From Acidimicrobiales bacterium (GTDB taxonomy: Bacteria; Actinomycetota; Acidimicrobiia; Acidimicrobiales; Aldehydirespiratoraceae): a DNA stretch of 64,000 nucleotides. The position numbers and the translations under genes were made by a program. The stretch covers positions 1 through 64,000 of the forward strand of contig JAJCXY010000002.1 of NCBI GenBank assembly GCA_029263215.1. The letters are read 5' to 3'. The stretch's first letter is position 1; every line of letters starts with the position of its first letter. This document shows, piece by piece, positions 45,692 to 56,066 of the stretch. The notes under the pieces were generated by a model, which saw only the letters and a list, made by a program, of their open reading frames with translations, ran no database searches and was not told where the DNA came from.

Positions 45692-46504
45692 GTGACCATC
45701 ATCACCCCACGGGAGTGGCTGGGCCTCCAGGCAACCCACAACCCAATGCGGTGGTTCCTCCCGATCACTCCGGCGGTCAGTGTGAGGTCGCGGTTCCTTT
45801 TCGGGGGTGCTGCCCTCGCTGCCGCCACCACCGTGTTGGAGGAGACAACGGGGCGGCCGGTGGTATGGGCCACCGCCCAATACCTCGATTTTGCACCGGT
45901 AGGTGAGGTGATGGACCTCGACGTTCACATCTCGGTGAGCGGCCAGCGCACAACCCAGGCCCGCGTGATCGGCCATGTCGGCGAACGTGAAATCATCACC
46001 GTGAACGCCGCGCTCGGTAGCCGCGACCTCGACATCGAGGAGTCGTGGCCCATACCCCCGCCGGTCAAGGCACCCGGCGAGTGTGAGCCACGCGAATACG
46101 ACTACGCCGCTGAATCGATGGGTAAGTCGCTCGATCAGCGGTTCGCACCCACCACCGGCGACGACCTCGGCGGGCCCACCGGACACGGCCCAGGTCGGCT
46201 CTGCGCGTGGACCAAGCCGCCCGACGGGGTTCAGAGCTCAGCGGCGACGCTCGCCGTGCTCGGCGACTTCGTGCCCATGGGTATCTCGAGCATGGCGTCG
46301 GCCAAGGTCGCCAGCAACAGCCTCGACAACACCCTGCGAATCATCGACGTGTTCCCCAGCGAGTGGTACCTGCTCGAGATCGAGGCCGCGGCAATACGCA
46401 ACGGTTTCGGCCACGGCCAACTCCGGATTTGGGGCGACGACGGTCGACTCCAGGCAATCGCGAGCCAGTCGGTGATCGTGCGCGAGCGCACACGCCGCCG
46501 CTGA
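45692..46504 (+). CDS. Acyl-CoA thioesterase (TesB/thioesterase-like superfamily)
   Basis: A 270-residue double-hotdog protein. The first hotdog begins at FLFGGAALAAATTVLEETTGRPVVWATAQYL (in part), with the second at RLCAWTKPPDG and DFVPMGISS. This layout is that of TesB-type acyl-CoA thioesterases that hydrolyse acyl-CoA to free acid and CoA. It starts with GTG 45692, 11 bases after the prmA-like stop, so it is probably in the same transcript. Confidence 0.78.
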   Translation: MTIITPREWLGLQATHNPMRWFLPITPAVSVRSRFLFGGAALAAATTVLEETTGRPVVWATAQYLDFAPVGEVMDLDVHISVSGQRTTQARVIGHVGEREIITVNAALGSRDLDIEESWPIPPPVKAPGECEPREYDYAAESMGKSLDQRFAPTTGDDLGGPTGHGPGRLCAWTKPPDGVQSSAATLAVLGDFVPMGISSMASAKVASNSLDNTLRIIDVFPSEWYLLEIEAAAIRNGFGHGQLRIWGDDGRLQAIASQSVIVRERTRRR

Positions 46505-46528
46505 CCGCCACGGTCATACCCTGATCAG

Positions 46529-47986
46529 GTGAGCCCCGACCCCCGTACTCCCGTCATCATCGGCGTCGGCCAGATTTCCGTAGCCACGCCCGATCTGTCC
46601 GCCCCAGCCGATCCCGTGTCGCTCATGGCGGGGGCCACGCGGGCCGCGCTCAGCGACACCGCCACCAGTCGGCTGGCAGCGGCTGTCGATCTGGTGGGCG
46701 TCGTCGGCGGAGCCTTCTCCTACACCGATCCCGGCGCATTGGTGGCCCACGAGTGCCACCTCGGCGAGGTCTCCACCATCCTCACGAGCTGGGGTGGCAA
46801 CACTCCGGTCGCGTTCCTCGGCGAACTCGCGGTGCGGATCCGTGCCGGAACCACCAACGTCGCGCTGATGGTCGGCGGAGAGAACAACGCCACCCGACGG
46901 GCGGTGAGGGCCGCCGGCGGGTCGATTCCGCGATGGGCAGAGCCCGACGATGCCGCCACCGAACACTGGGGCGCGCAGCTGGAGATGGGCAGCAAGATCG
47001 ATGCCGCTCGCGGTGGTGAGCACCCCCGCAACAACTACGCAATCCTCGACAGTGCCATACGCGCTAGCAGGGGGGAGACCCTCGATGAGGCCCGCAACCG
47101 AGCCGCCCAGCTATGGGCCGGCTTCGCGGCGGTGGCCGCCGACAACCCGCACGCCGCCGATCGATCAGGATCCACCGTGTCGGAGATTCGCGAGCCGACA
47201 CCTTCCAACCGGATGGTGAGCTGGCCATACACAAAGGCGATGTGTGCCAACAACCAGGTCGACCAGGCCGGCGCGATCGTGATCGCCAGCACCGACGCAG
47301 CCGATCGGGCCGGAGTGCCCCTGGATCGGCGGGTGTACCCCCACGACCTCGTACTGGCAACCGATACCGACAGCCTGCTCCCTCGGGCCCGCCTCGGCCA
47401 AGCTCCGGGCCTGGCCGAGGCCGGGGCGCGCATCAATCGCAGGTGGGGCGGGATGGACGAGATCGCCCATCTCGACCTCTACGGCTGCTTTCCATCAATC
47501 GTGTCGCACACATGTGAGGTGTTCGACATCTCGACCGATCGTCAACTCACCGTCACTGGCGGACTCGGCTTCATGGGTGCACCGCTCAACTTCGCCGCGG
47601 GTCAATCCCTCGTCGCGATGGTGCAGACCCTTCGCTCCGACAGTGGCTCGTTCGGCATGGTTCAGGGCAATGGTGGCCACGCGGCGAAGCACGCCTTCGG
47701 GATCTACTCCACCAAGCCACCTGAGCCGAAGCCTCCATCCCCGCCGATCGTCCACGGACCTGCCACAGCTCCCGCCGACCCAGACCGCGATGGCGAAGTC
47801 ATCCTCGATGGTGTCACCGTCGAGTACAGTCACGACGGCGCCGAACGTGCGGTTGCCGTCTGTCGATACGACGACGGAGCTCGGCTGTGGGCGACATCGA
47901 CCGTCCCTTCGGTGATGGCGGCGTTCGTATCCGAGGAGTGTGTGGGCCAACGGGGTGAGGTCAGCGAAGGACAGCTTCGCTTGTGA
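46529..47986 (+). CDS. Thiolase-like protein (acetyl-CoA acetyltransferase family, non-canonical)
   Basis: A 485-residue protein. The thiolase fold is recognisable (PVIIGVGQIS; SWGGNTPVAFLGELA; LDLYGCFPSIVSHT; TGGLGFMGAPLNFAAG; GNGGHAAKHAFGIYST). The usual nucleophile cysteine motif is replaced by the GGNTP segment, as in a large actinobacterial group where activity is unclear. A C-terminal OB-like domain of about 75 residues (DGVTVEYSHDGAERAVAVC) follows. GTG 46529 is chosen, with TACCCT six bases before it (leaderless style). It converges with the large GGDEF-EAL gene, overlapping it by 26 bp. Confidence 0.8.
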   Translation: MSPDPRTPVIIGVGQISVATPDLSAPADPVSLMAGATRAALSDTATSRLAAAVDLVGVVGGAFSYTDPGALVAHECHLGEVSTILTSWGGNTPVAFLGELAVRIRAGTTNVALMVGGENNATRRAVRAAGGSIPRWAEPDDAATEHWGAQLEMGSKIDAARGGEHPRNNYAILDSAIRASRGETLDEARNRAAQLWAGFAAVAADNPHAADRSGSTVSEIREPTPSNRMVSWPYTKAMCANNQVDQAGAIVIASTDAADRAGVPLDRRVYPHDLVLATDTDSLLPRARLGQAPGLAEAGARINRRWGGMDEIAHLDLYGCFPSIVSHTCEVFDISTDRQLTVTGGLGFMGAPLNFAAGQSLVAMVQTLRSDSGSFGMVQGNGGHAAKHAFGIYSTKPPEPKPPSPPIVHGPATAPADPDRDGEVILDGVTVEYSHDGAERAVAVCRYDDGARLWATSTVPSVMAAFVSEECVGQRGEVSEGQLRL

Positions 47987-50900
47987 GCCAGGCCGGCCGG
48001 GCCGGGCCGACAACCTCCTGCAGCCGCTCTCGAAGGACGGTCGCGGGGGCAGGACGACCCAACAGAAATCCCTGAGCACGATGGCAACCGAGTCGGAGCA
48101 AGGATCGAGCCTGGGCCACCTCTTCCACACCCTCGGCCACCACATTGAGGCTGAGTGCCTTGGCCAGCGACACCATCGACCGTACGAAGGCGACGCCTTG
48201 CTCGGACCCTCTAAGCCCGATCACGAATTCGCGGTCGATCTTGAGGGCATCCACAGGGAAGCGCCGAAGGTAGGCGAGGGAGCTGAAGCCGTACCGAAGT
48301 CGTCGACGGCGAGGCGAACACCCAGATCCTTGAGGCGATGCAGGATCTCCTCCGCCCTCTCGATGTCGGCCATGACAGCCGACTCTGTGATCTCGAGGCA
48401 CAAGCGGTCCGGAACGAGACCGCTCTCGCGGAGTACGTCTGCCACCAGATCGACCGTCTCGTCGCGCTGGAGCTGAGTCGCCGCCATATTGACGCTGATG
48501 ATCGCGTCGGCTCCGGCACCGGTCCAGCCCACCGCTTCCCGGCACGCCTCAGCCAGCACGATCTCGCCGATGTCGACGACGAGGCCGGTGTCCTCGGCCA
48601 CAGCTATGAACTTTCCTGCCTCGAGAAGCCCCTGCTCGGGATGATTCCAGCGCACCAACGCCTCGGCGCCGAGAACCCGACCATCTCGCAGTGACACCTC
48701 CGGCTGGTAGTGCACACAGAACTCGTGGTTGAGAAGGGCTCGCCTCAGCCCGGCCTCGGTGGCCATGCGCGAGGTCATCTCATCTCGGAGGGCTTCGTCG
48801 AAGGTCTCGTGACGCCCCCGCCCCTGAGCCTTGGCCCGGTACATCGCAGTGTCGGCCCGCCGGAGCAGGTCCTCCACCTGCGACTCTCCGTCCGCGAGCG
48901 CTATCCCAACACTCGCCGACGGAAAGATCTGCTGGCCCTCGAGCATGACCGGCTCTCCGAGAAGGTCGAGCAGCCGGTCAGTCACCCGTCGCGCCTCGTA
49001 TAGGTCGACGGGACCGGGCAGCATCACCGCGAACTCGTCGCCTCCGAGGCGGGCGACAAGGTCGCCGGGGCGCACCGCCAGCCGTAGTCGATCGGCGATG
49101 ACCACCAGCAACTCATCGCCCCTGTCGTGGCCCAAGGAGTCGTTGATGAGCTTGAAGCGATCGATATCCAGAAGCAGGACAGCAACCGACCCCGCGCCCG
49201 AGATCGTCTTCTGTATCTGTTCGGTCAGTTCCCGCCGGTTGGCGAGTCCGGTGAGTTCATCGTGGGTGGCTTGGAACCTGAGGAGCTGCTCGGCCCGGCG
49301 CCGATCGGTGACATTCTCGACATGGATGAGCCAGAGAGGTTCACCGGTGACGATCCCCTCGATCGGGGTGCCGTTCACCTGACCCCATACTCGGCTCCCG
49401 TCACGACGACGGAAGGGAACCTGGGCCTCGACGGTGTCGCCGGTGTGGGTCCATTCCAGCTGCCCGAAGTATTGGTCGAGGAGGTCTTCGGGCAGGGTGC
49501 CGACGAGCTCATCGACCGACTCCGCTCCTATGAAGGAGATGAAGGCGTCGTTGCTGGTGATGAAACGCAGGTGCTGATCACGAAGAACGATTCCGATCGG
49601 AGCGGCATCGAACGCGTTCTGGGCGTAACGCTCAGCCGCCAACCGCTCCTCGACCTGGCCCATCATCCTGCTGAGAGAGTCGAGAACGGCGATGGCTTCG
49701 GGCTCCACCGGGTGTTCGGCCGGCCACCGGGCCACAAGCAGCGCATGGACCCGCTCACGATCCCCTCGCGGGTGAATTACCTCCGACTCGCCGGAGTCAT
49801 CCACCGCTGCGAGCACGCGGGTCATCTCGCGCCGTGATCGATCCATCGAGTCGCGTTTACCGAACCTCAGGTGATCGATTCGAGGGTTGTCACCATACCC
49901 ACACCAACGATGACGAAGTCGGTACTGCTCGCCGGCACGATCGACCCGCCAGTTGGTGATCTCCAGAGCACCGATGAACTGACCCACACGAGCCAGAACC
50001 ATCGACATCGCAGCATCGAACTCGCTGTCGGACGCCTCCGCGAACTCCACCGCACAGTCGCGAAGGAGCGCCTGGGCCGCGGCCTGGCGCTCGGCTTTGA
50101 GTTCGAGGCTCACTCGCGTTCGGAATTCGCCGAGCATGTCGGCGAGGGCAGTGAGAAGGCCCTCGTAGAGTTCGGCGTTTCGGGTCTGATCGCCCCGCCA
50201 CATCAGAACCACAGCGGCCAGGGCATCGTCGCGACTCACGATCGGTGCCCCGATGGTGGTCCATCGGCTGCTTCCGGGTGAACCGAGCTGTTCCTCAAAC
50301 TGGTGGTGTTGAAAGAGCGACATCGGCACGACGGACACGGCCAGTTCACCCTCGTACATCGCCGTCGCGAACGCCTCGTCGGGATGGGTGAGTCGAGTGC
50401 GGCCAGGGAGGAGGAAGTCTGGTTTGGCCGACCACGCCGAAGTCAGGCGGGCCGTGAGCTGGTCGGGGTCGTCGAGTTCCACCAGCTGCACGACATCGGC
50501 CCCCACCTCCTGTCCCACTTCCGCGAGTGCGGCCTCGATCACTTCCGAGGCGTCTTCGGCGTCAGCACGAGAGAAGCTCGCCGCGATGCCGGCAAACACC
50601 TCCTGGATGCGGTGTCGGTAGGCCGACCACGACTCGGCCTGGAGGCGAGCTCGCGTCTGGCCGAGGGTCGACGCGATCGTGTTCAGCGCGTCGAGTTCCT
50701 CGGGCAGCCATTCCTGCACCGCTCTGAGCACGGTGAGGACCGCCTGGCTCGAATCGCCGACGGATGCCGGCAGCAGGGCCACCTCGATCCCTGCCGGCAG
50801 GGGGTAGGAGGTAGCAAAGTCGTCGCCGAGCAAGGCCCTCGCGAGTTCATCCAGAGCCATCACCCTTGGTTCGGGAACACCTGGTCTCATGCCGACGCGT

Positions 50901-51664
50901 TCGGGCAGAGAGCGTGAGGCGTCCACCTCGACGTCGAGAAACGGCGTCGCCAGCTCGAAGCCCACCGAGCGCTCGACACGTATGCGACGGTCGTCGGCCT
51001 TCGAAACCGCGACGTTAAGGGCACCGAAGAACCCACGAATACGTTCGAGGATTCCGTCGATCGAGCCTTCCCAATTCTCACCGTTGGTAACAGCGAGGTC
51101 GCTCACGCACGACGAGACGAGGTCCTCCAGACGAAGGCGGTAGGCGAGGATTCGCTCCGCCCTGACGCGGGCGAGCAGTTGGCGCAGCAGGGTGCCGAAC
51201 CCCCGAAACATCCACAGCTCCTCATCGCCCCAACTCGCCTCGAGGGAGCCGACCACCAGGGTGATGACCTCCAGATCATCGAGTTCGACCACCACCAGGG
51301 CTGCGGACCCACCCGTCCAACCGTTCTCAGTGACGATCTCGGCGCCGACCACCGTCTCCAAGGGCAGGATCACCGCACCTCGCGACTCTTCGAGAGCTTC
51401 GATCAGCTCCGGATTCGACCCGACTCGGGCGTCGGATCCCAGATCCAACCCTTCGGAGAGTACCCAGCGCCATTCCACCGCCGACTCGTAGAGCGGGGCC
51501 TGCCCCCTCCAAACGCTCGCGGATGTGGCACCGGCCAGTGCGGCCAGACGCCCGATTGCATCCACCACAGTGGTGTCGAGGTCTGCTTCCGACGCGTCCA
51601 CGAAGGCGGCACCGATCTCCCACAGCAGTCGATGCTGCTTCCAGAGTCCCCCTTCGTCGGTCAT
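47961..51664 (-). pseudogene. Large multi-domain GGDEF-EAL signalling protein, single-base frameshift in the EAL domain as sequenced
   Basis: Restoring one base near 48288-48292 gives 1,234 residues. Layout: several GAF-like sensory regions (residues about 10-750), a PAS domain (about 770-890, with APIGIVLRDQHLRFITSN), a GGDEF domain with intact LGGDEFAVML, and an EAL domain with GAEALVRW. The break falls in DDFGT-(G)-FSSLAYLRRF: GGTACGGCTTC lacks one G of an expected GGTACGGGCTTC. Downstream VDALKIDREFV and EGVEEVAQA are intact in the shifted frame. Sequencing error is plausible. ATG 51664 is chosen because MTDEGGLWKQ starts just upstream of the GAF region. Confidence 0.8.
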
Positions 51665-51725
51665 CGCCAACCATCGGCGTGCCGGGCTTGAAGCTGAGGC
51701 ATACATCTCCGGTAGCGTCGAGGCC

Positions 51726-52508
51726 ATGGCTGAACACATCAGACTCGAACGCGACACCGCCCCCGGCGTGGCCACCATCCGGCTCGACCGGCCGAAGGTC
51801 AACGCAATCAGCGGCGACATGGTCACCGACCTCACCGGGATCTGCTCCGAACTGGCTGGCGACCGCACTGTTCGCGCCGTGGTGGTGTGGGGCGGACCCA
51901 AAGTGTTCGCCGCCGGCGCCGACATCGAGGAGTTCCCGAGCTTCGACCGGGTCCGGGCCCTCGAGTTCAGCCGGCGTTTCAACGCCTCTCTGCTCTCACT
52001 CGAGAGTCTTCCCCAGGTCACGATCGCGGCCGTTGCCGGCTACGCCCTCGGCGGAGGTCTCGAGGTTGCGGTGTCCACCGATTTCCGTATGGCCGCCGAC
52101 AACGCCCGGTTCGGTGTCCCCGAGATCCAGCTGGGACTAATCCCGGGGGGAGGCGGCACCCAGCGCCTCGCCCGGCTGGCCGGTATCACCATGGCCAAAG
52201 AGATGGTCTATACCGGCCGTCACGTCGCAGCCGAAGAGGCGAAGGCGTTTCACATCGTGTCGTCGATCCACGATCCCGAGTCGCTCTATGAAGATGCGAT
52301 CGCACGGGCTGTCGAATTCGCCAAGGGCCCGGCCGCGCTCCGCTTGGCCAAGGAGGCGATCCTCGAAGGCCTCCACCTACCCCTTGGTGAGGCGGTCGAG
52401 GTGGAAGCCGAGAAGTTCGCCGCTGCCTTCGAGACCTCCGACGGACGAACCGGGGTCCAGAGCTTCCTGGACAATGGTCCCGGCAAGGCCACGTTCAGCG
52501 GTAGCTAG
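51726..52508 (+). CDS. Enoyl-CoA hydratase/isomerase (crotonase family)
   Basis: A 260-residue crotonase. The oxyanion-hole glycine regions are FAAGADIEEF and GYALGGGLEVAVSTDFRMA, and the catalytic glutamate region is FGVPEIQLGLIPGGGGTQ, which retains both glutamate positions of hydratases (E in PEIQ and E at GLEV). It hydrates trans-2-enoyl-CoA in beta-oxidation. Start ATG 51726 is chosen; it lies 62 bp from the divergent GGDEF-EAL start. Confidence 0.9.
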   Translation: MAEHIRLERDTAPGVATIRLDRPKVNAISGDMVTDLTGICSELAGDRTVRAVVVWGGPKVFAAGADIEEFPSFDRVRALEFSRRFNASLLSLESLPQVTIAAVAGYALGGGLEVAVSTDFRMAADNARFGVPEIQLGLIPGGGGTQRLARLAGITMAKEMVYTGRHVAAEEAKAFHIVSSIHDPESLYEDAIARAVEFAKGPAALRLAKEAILEGLHLPLGEAVEVEAEKFAAAFETSDGRTGVQSFLDNGPGKATFSGS

Positions 52509-52516
52509 CCCTGCGC

Positions 52517-53257
52517 TCAGGCGACGTCGAGGCGGCTCAGACGCCACGAGCCCAAGATGATGGCGCCGAGGGCGATCAGCAGGGGCACCATGATGCCGGC
52601 GGTGAGGCCCACGTCGGCGAGCTCGAGTTCGATACCCACCTTGCCGGTGAGAATCGACCGGGTGTAGCCGCGAATGGCCATCCGGGCGGGGAACGTGCCG
52701 AATCCGGCCGCCACCGTCTCCCAGACCAGGATGTAGGTGAGACCCCAGACCACCGCGTTCTTGACCAGCAGGCCAAGGAATACGAACACCGCGGTGTAGG
52801 CCAGAACCCCGACGAACCCGGCAATCATCGCGCCGTAAACGAGGTCTGAGCTGCCCCCACTCACCAGCGCCGACAAGACGACCGGCAGCAGGGTGAAGGG
52901 AAGACTGATTACAAAGGCAGCCAGGCAAGCACCCACCACTACCGGCCATCGCTTCATCGGCCGCAGCCACAAATAGACGAGGGTGCCCTCCTCACGCATG
53001 TCGCCCAGAGCCGCGGTGGCGAACACGAGAACCACGATCGGGACCATCACGCCGAAGCCGAGATCGACAACGACCCGCAGAGCATCGTTTTCGGGGCTCG
53101 CGCTGTCGGATGCCCCGACCGCCCACGCAACGAGAATCACCGCCGCAGCGAGCGCCGCGAGCGCAGCTCCCCGACCCAGGCTGAACAGCTGTCGAACCAG
53201 CACCCGATAGGTGAGAATCATGGCGCCGAGAGGTGAAACGGTGTGTTCGGTCATCAC
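52517..53257 (-). CDS. ABC-2 type transporter permease
   Basis: A 246-residue membrane protein with six hydrophobic segments; DMREEGTLVYLWLRPMKRWPV marks the cytoplasmic loop of ABC-2 permeases. Its start overlaps the upstream ATPase stop by four bases. It is the last gene of the operon that begins at the zinc-ribbon gene, and pairs with the ATPase at 53254-54222. The cargo is unknown. Confidence 0.85.
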   Translation of the reverse strand: MMTEHTVSPLGAMILTYRVLVRQLFSLGRGAALAALAAAVILVAWAVGASDSASPENDALRVVVDLGFGVMVPIVVLVFATAALGDMREEGTLVYLWLRPMKRWPVVVGACLAAFVISLPFTLLPVVLSALVSGGSSDLVYGAMIAGFVGVLAYTAVFVFLGLLVKNAVVWGLTYILVWETVAAGFGTFPARMAIRGYTRSILTGKVGIELELADVGLTAGIMVPLLIALGAIILGSWRLSRLDVA

Positions 53258-54222
53258 CGCTCCACCAGGTAGCGAAACACCGATTCGAGATCATCGTCGA
53301 CCGGCACGACCTCGGTGACGTGGATGTCGAGCTCACGAGCCATCGGCGCAACAGCCCTACCGAAGCCATCGACATCGTGGGTGTCGAGGGTGACTGACTC
53401 CGCCGATACGTCGACGCCATCAGCGATCCCGCGCTCGATAAGGACCGATGCCAGCCTCCGTGGGTCGCTGGCGCCGACGCGGATCCGGTGGGGCCGATCA
53501 TCCATCAGGTCGCGCAGGGCGTGATAGTCGCCGGTGGCCGCGAGCCGCCCCTGGGCGATCACCAGGACCCTGGAGCCGAGTCGGGCCACCTCATCGAGAA
53601 CATGGCTCGAGACGAGGATGCACTTTCCTTCGTCGGCGAGGCCGTTGAAGAGCTCGATCATCCTGGTGCGCTGCACCGGGTCGAGCCCGGTCAGTGGCTC
53701 ATCGAGGATGAGCACCGATGGATCGTTGACGAGTGCAGCCGCGAGCTTTACCCGCTGACGCATGCCCTTGGAGTAGGCGCCCAGAGGCTTCTCCTCATCG
53801 GAAGACAACTCCACCAGGTCGAGCGCGGACCGTGCGACGGTCTCCTGCTCGGGAATTCCATGGCTCGCCGCCGCGATGCTCACGAACTGGTGGGCGGTGA
53901 GCCGATCGAAGAGGGTTTCTTGCTGGGGAGCCAACCCGATCCGACCTCGCACCATCCGATCAGTGCGGGCATCGCGACCAAGCACTCTCACCGCGCCCTT
54001 GGTTGGTGGAGTGAGGCCGCAAAGCACGCGGAACAGGGTGCTCTTGCCCGCGCCGTTGGGTCCCAGGAGGGCGGTGACGCCGGGGCCCACGTCGAAGCTC
54101 ACATCAGACACCGCCACCACATCACCGAACGACTTGGTGACGTTGGTGACCTGCACCATCGGCGGTGGCGGTGGCACGGAGGCCGGCGGTGGTGGGGGCG
54201 GGACAGGGGTTGCTGTTGTCAC
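53254..54222 (-). CDS. ABC transporter ATP-binding protein (second of operon)
   Basis: A 322-residue ATPase. Walker A is GPNGAGKST, the signature is YSKGMRQR, Walker B is VLILDEPLTGLD, and the H-loop lies in SSHVLDEVA. A proline-rich N-terminal extension (PPPPPPASVPPPPP) precedes the domain, unusual for this family, and may be a linker. GTG 54222 overlaps the permease stop. A C-terminal domain of about 100 residues may regulate it. Confidence 0.88.
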   Translation of the reverse strand: MTTATPVPPPPPPASVPPPPPMVQVTNVTKSFGDVVAVSDVSFDVGPGVTALLGPNGAGKSTLFRVLCGLTPPTKGAVRVLGRDARTDRMVRGRIGLAPQQETLFDRLTAHQFVSIAAASHGIPEQETVARSALDLVELSSDEEKPLGAYSKGMRQRVKLAAALVNDPSVLILDEPLTGLDPVQRTRMIELFNGLADEGKCILVSSHVLDEVARLGSRVLVIAQGRLAATGDYHALRDLMDDRPHRIRVGASDPRRLASVLIERGIADGVDVSAESVTLDTHDVDGFGRAVAPMARELDIHVTEVVPVDDDLESVFRYLVER

Positions 54223-55106
54223 ACGGCCCCGATTCGCCGGTAGCGCGCCCACAGCACCGCGGCCGACACTCCGACCCAGCCGAACACACCCGCCAGGTAG
54301 GTGGAGTCAGATAGCGATGCCTCGGGGCCTCGCTCGCCCTCTCCCTCCGCGGCACCGAAGATGCGCGGGGCGACTTCGATGCCCATGTCGACCACGTTGA
54401 ACACCCGAAGGTTCTCACTCATCTCGGCGCCCTCGACCAGCCCGGCGACGATCGCCCCCGATCCGAACAGCACAAGCACAACTGCCACGCTCGCGAATGC
54501 CCGGCGGTCGGTGAGGCTCGAGACAGCGAGACCCACCGCCGCGAACACCGCAGCCATTCCTGTGCCGGCGAGGAAAATCTGGCCCGCTACCTTCGCCCAG
54601 TTGAGGGGCCCGTCAGGACCCTCACCCTCGAAGGTGACCCCGAGCAGGAGGAGCAGTGCGGGGCCGACGGTGACGATCGCCAGACAACTCATCACGGCCA
54701 ACACCTTGCCGAGAAGGTAGGTGGCCCTGGTGAGAGGGGTGGAGAGGTAGAGCGGGAGCATGCCGTTGCGTCGATCTCGCACCAGGGCCTCGGGCACCAC
54801 CATGGCGGAAAACAGCATTATCGCCATCACGACCAGGGGGAACCTGGCCAGCTCCCAATATTCCGGCCTGAGCTCATCGGCGAATATGTCGATCGGGAAC
54901 AGGGCGGCGAGCCCGATGAAGATGATCGGCCAGAGGAATGCGAGCACGATCACCACGATCGGGAAGATCTTGTGGCGGGCCTTGCGACCCAGTCCGAGAA
55001 TGCCCCTCATGCTGTGCCACGCCAGCGAGCGAACCGCTCCGAGAGTTCCGGATCGGTCACCATCGAAGCGTCGGTAACCTCGGTCGAAGATCTCCGCGGT
55101 GGTCAC
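54219..55106 (-). CDS. ABC-2 type transporter permease (first of operon)
   Basis: A 295-residue membrane protein with about six transmembrane segments (KIFPIVVIVLAFLWPIIFIG; LVVMAIMLFSAMVV; later LLLLGVTF and ending VSAAVLWARYR). The loop PEALVRDRRNGMLPLYLSTP is characteristic of ABC-2 permeases. Its start overlaps the ATPase stop by four bases. It probably pairs with the ATPase at 55103-56026. The cargo is unknown. Confidence 0.86.
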   Translation of the reverse strand: MTTAEIFDRGYRRFDGDRSGTLGAVRSLAWHSMRGILGLGRKARHKIFPIVVIVLAFLWPIIFIGLAALFPIDIFADELRPEYWELARFPLVVMAIMLFSAMVVPEALVRDRRNGMLPLYLSTPLTRATYLLGKVLAVMSCLAIVTVGPALLLLLGVTFEGEGPDGPLNWAKVAGQIFLAGTGMAAVFAAVGLAVSSLTDRRAFASVAVVLVLFGSGAIVAGLVEGAEMSENLRVFNVVDMGIEVAPRIFGAAEGEGERGPEASLSDSTYLAGVFGWVGVSAAVLWARYRRIGAV

Positions 55107-56026
55107 TGTGGCACCTTGGTGAAGAGGTCTTCGAGGGTTCGGCGCCGGGTGACGATTCGGCGGACCCGTGCACCTACATCGGCGATCGCGTCGCGGGTGA
55201 GGTCGAGCAACTGGTCGCGATCGGGCCCGATCACCTGGAGGGTCACCCGGTCGACCCTCACTTCGAGGCCGGCCCGTTCGAGCCTTGTGGCCACCTCACT
55301 CACGGAATCAGGATGGTCGTCGATTTCGACCAACTCCACCGTGATGCCATCCTCATCACCGATCAGATCGGCCAGGGATCCTTGAGCCACGAGGACTCCG
55401 GCGTCGAGGGCGACGATGTGATCACACACCCGCTCGACCTCTTCGAGGAGGTGCGACGACAACATCACGTCGATGGAGTACTCCTCGCTGATCTGGCGGA
55501 TCAGGTTGAGCATTTCGTCGCGCTGAACGGGGTCGAGACCATCGGTGGGTTCGTCGAGCAGCACGACGCTGGGATCGGCGGCGATCGCCTGGGCGAGCTT
55601 CACCCGCTGGCGCTGTCCGGTGGACATCGTGCCGAGAGCGCGGAAGCGCTCCTCTCCGAGTCCGACGAGCCAGAGGGCGTCGCTGGCGCGCGAACGGGCC
55701 TCCACCCGGGGCATTCCGCGCACCTCCGAGAGATGCTTGACGAAGTCGAAAGCAGGCATGTCTTCGGGCAACAGGTTGCGTTCCGGGCCGTAGCCCACAA
55801 GAGATCTCAACTCAGCCCCGTCACGCATGGGGTCGAGACCGAGAACCCGGATCGCGCCGGCCGTCTGGGGCCTGAGGCCGAGGGCGATCGACATCAGGGT
55901 GGTCTTACCCGCGCCGTTCGCTCCCACCAGGCCCGTCACCCCGCTGGGTACATCGAGATCGAGCGCGTCGAGGGCGCGCTGGGCACCGAACTGCATAGTG
56001 AGTGCTGTGGTTTCGATCACCGACAC
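55103..56026 (-). CDS. ABC transporter ATP-binding protein (first of operon)
   Basis: A 307-residue ATPase with Walker A GANGAGKTT, signature STGQRQR, Walker B VVLLDEPTDGLD and H-loop SSHLLEEVERV. It begins 40 bp after the ligase-membrane fusion gene and overlaps the permease gene by four bases. Its C-terminal domain may be involved in regulation or assembly. Confidence 0.88.
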   Translation of the reverse strand: MSVIETTALTMQFGAQRALDALDLDVPSGVTGLVGANGAGKTTLMSIALGLRPQTAGAIRVLGLDPMRDGAELRSLVGYGPERNLLPEDMPAFDFVKHLSEVRGMPRVEARSRASDALWLVGLGEERFRALGTMSTGQRQRVKLAQAIAADPSVVLLDEPTDGLDPVQRDEMLNLIRQISEEYSIDVMLSSHLLEEVERVCDHIVALDAGVLVAQGSLADLIGDEDGITVELVEIDDHPDSVSEVATRLERAGLEVRVDRVTLQVIGPDRDQLLDLTRDAIADVGARVRRIVTRRRTLEDLFTKVPQ

Positions 56027-56066
56027 CCGCGCATCCTAGACACCGGTGGCCACACCCACCGGTCAC

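Noticed and set aside
51665-52021. N-terminal extension of the large GGDEF-EAL frame into the enoyl-CoA hydratase region
   Set aside because: The extension is antisense to a well-supported crotonase gene; the GAF-like region begins at MTDEGG (51664).
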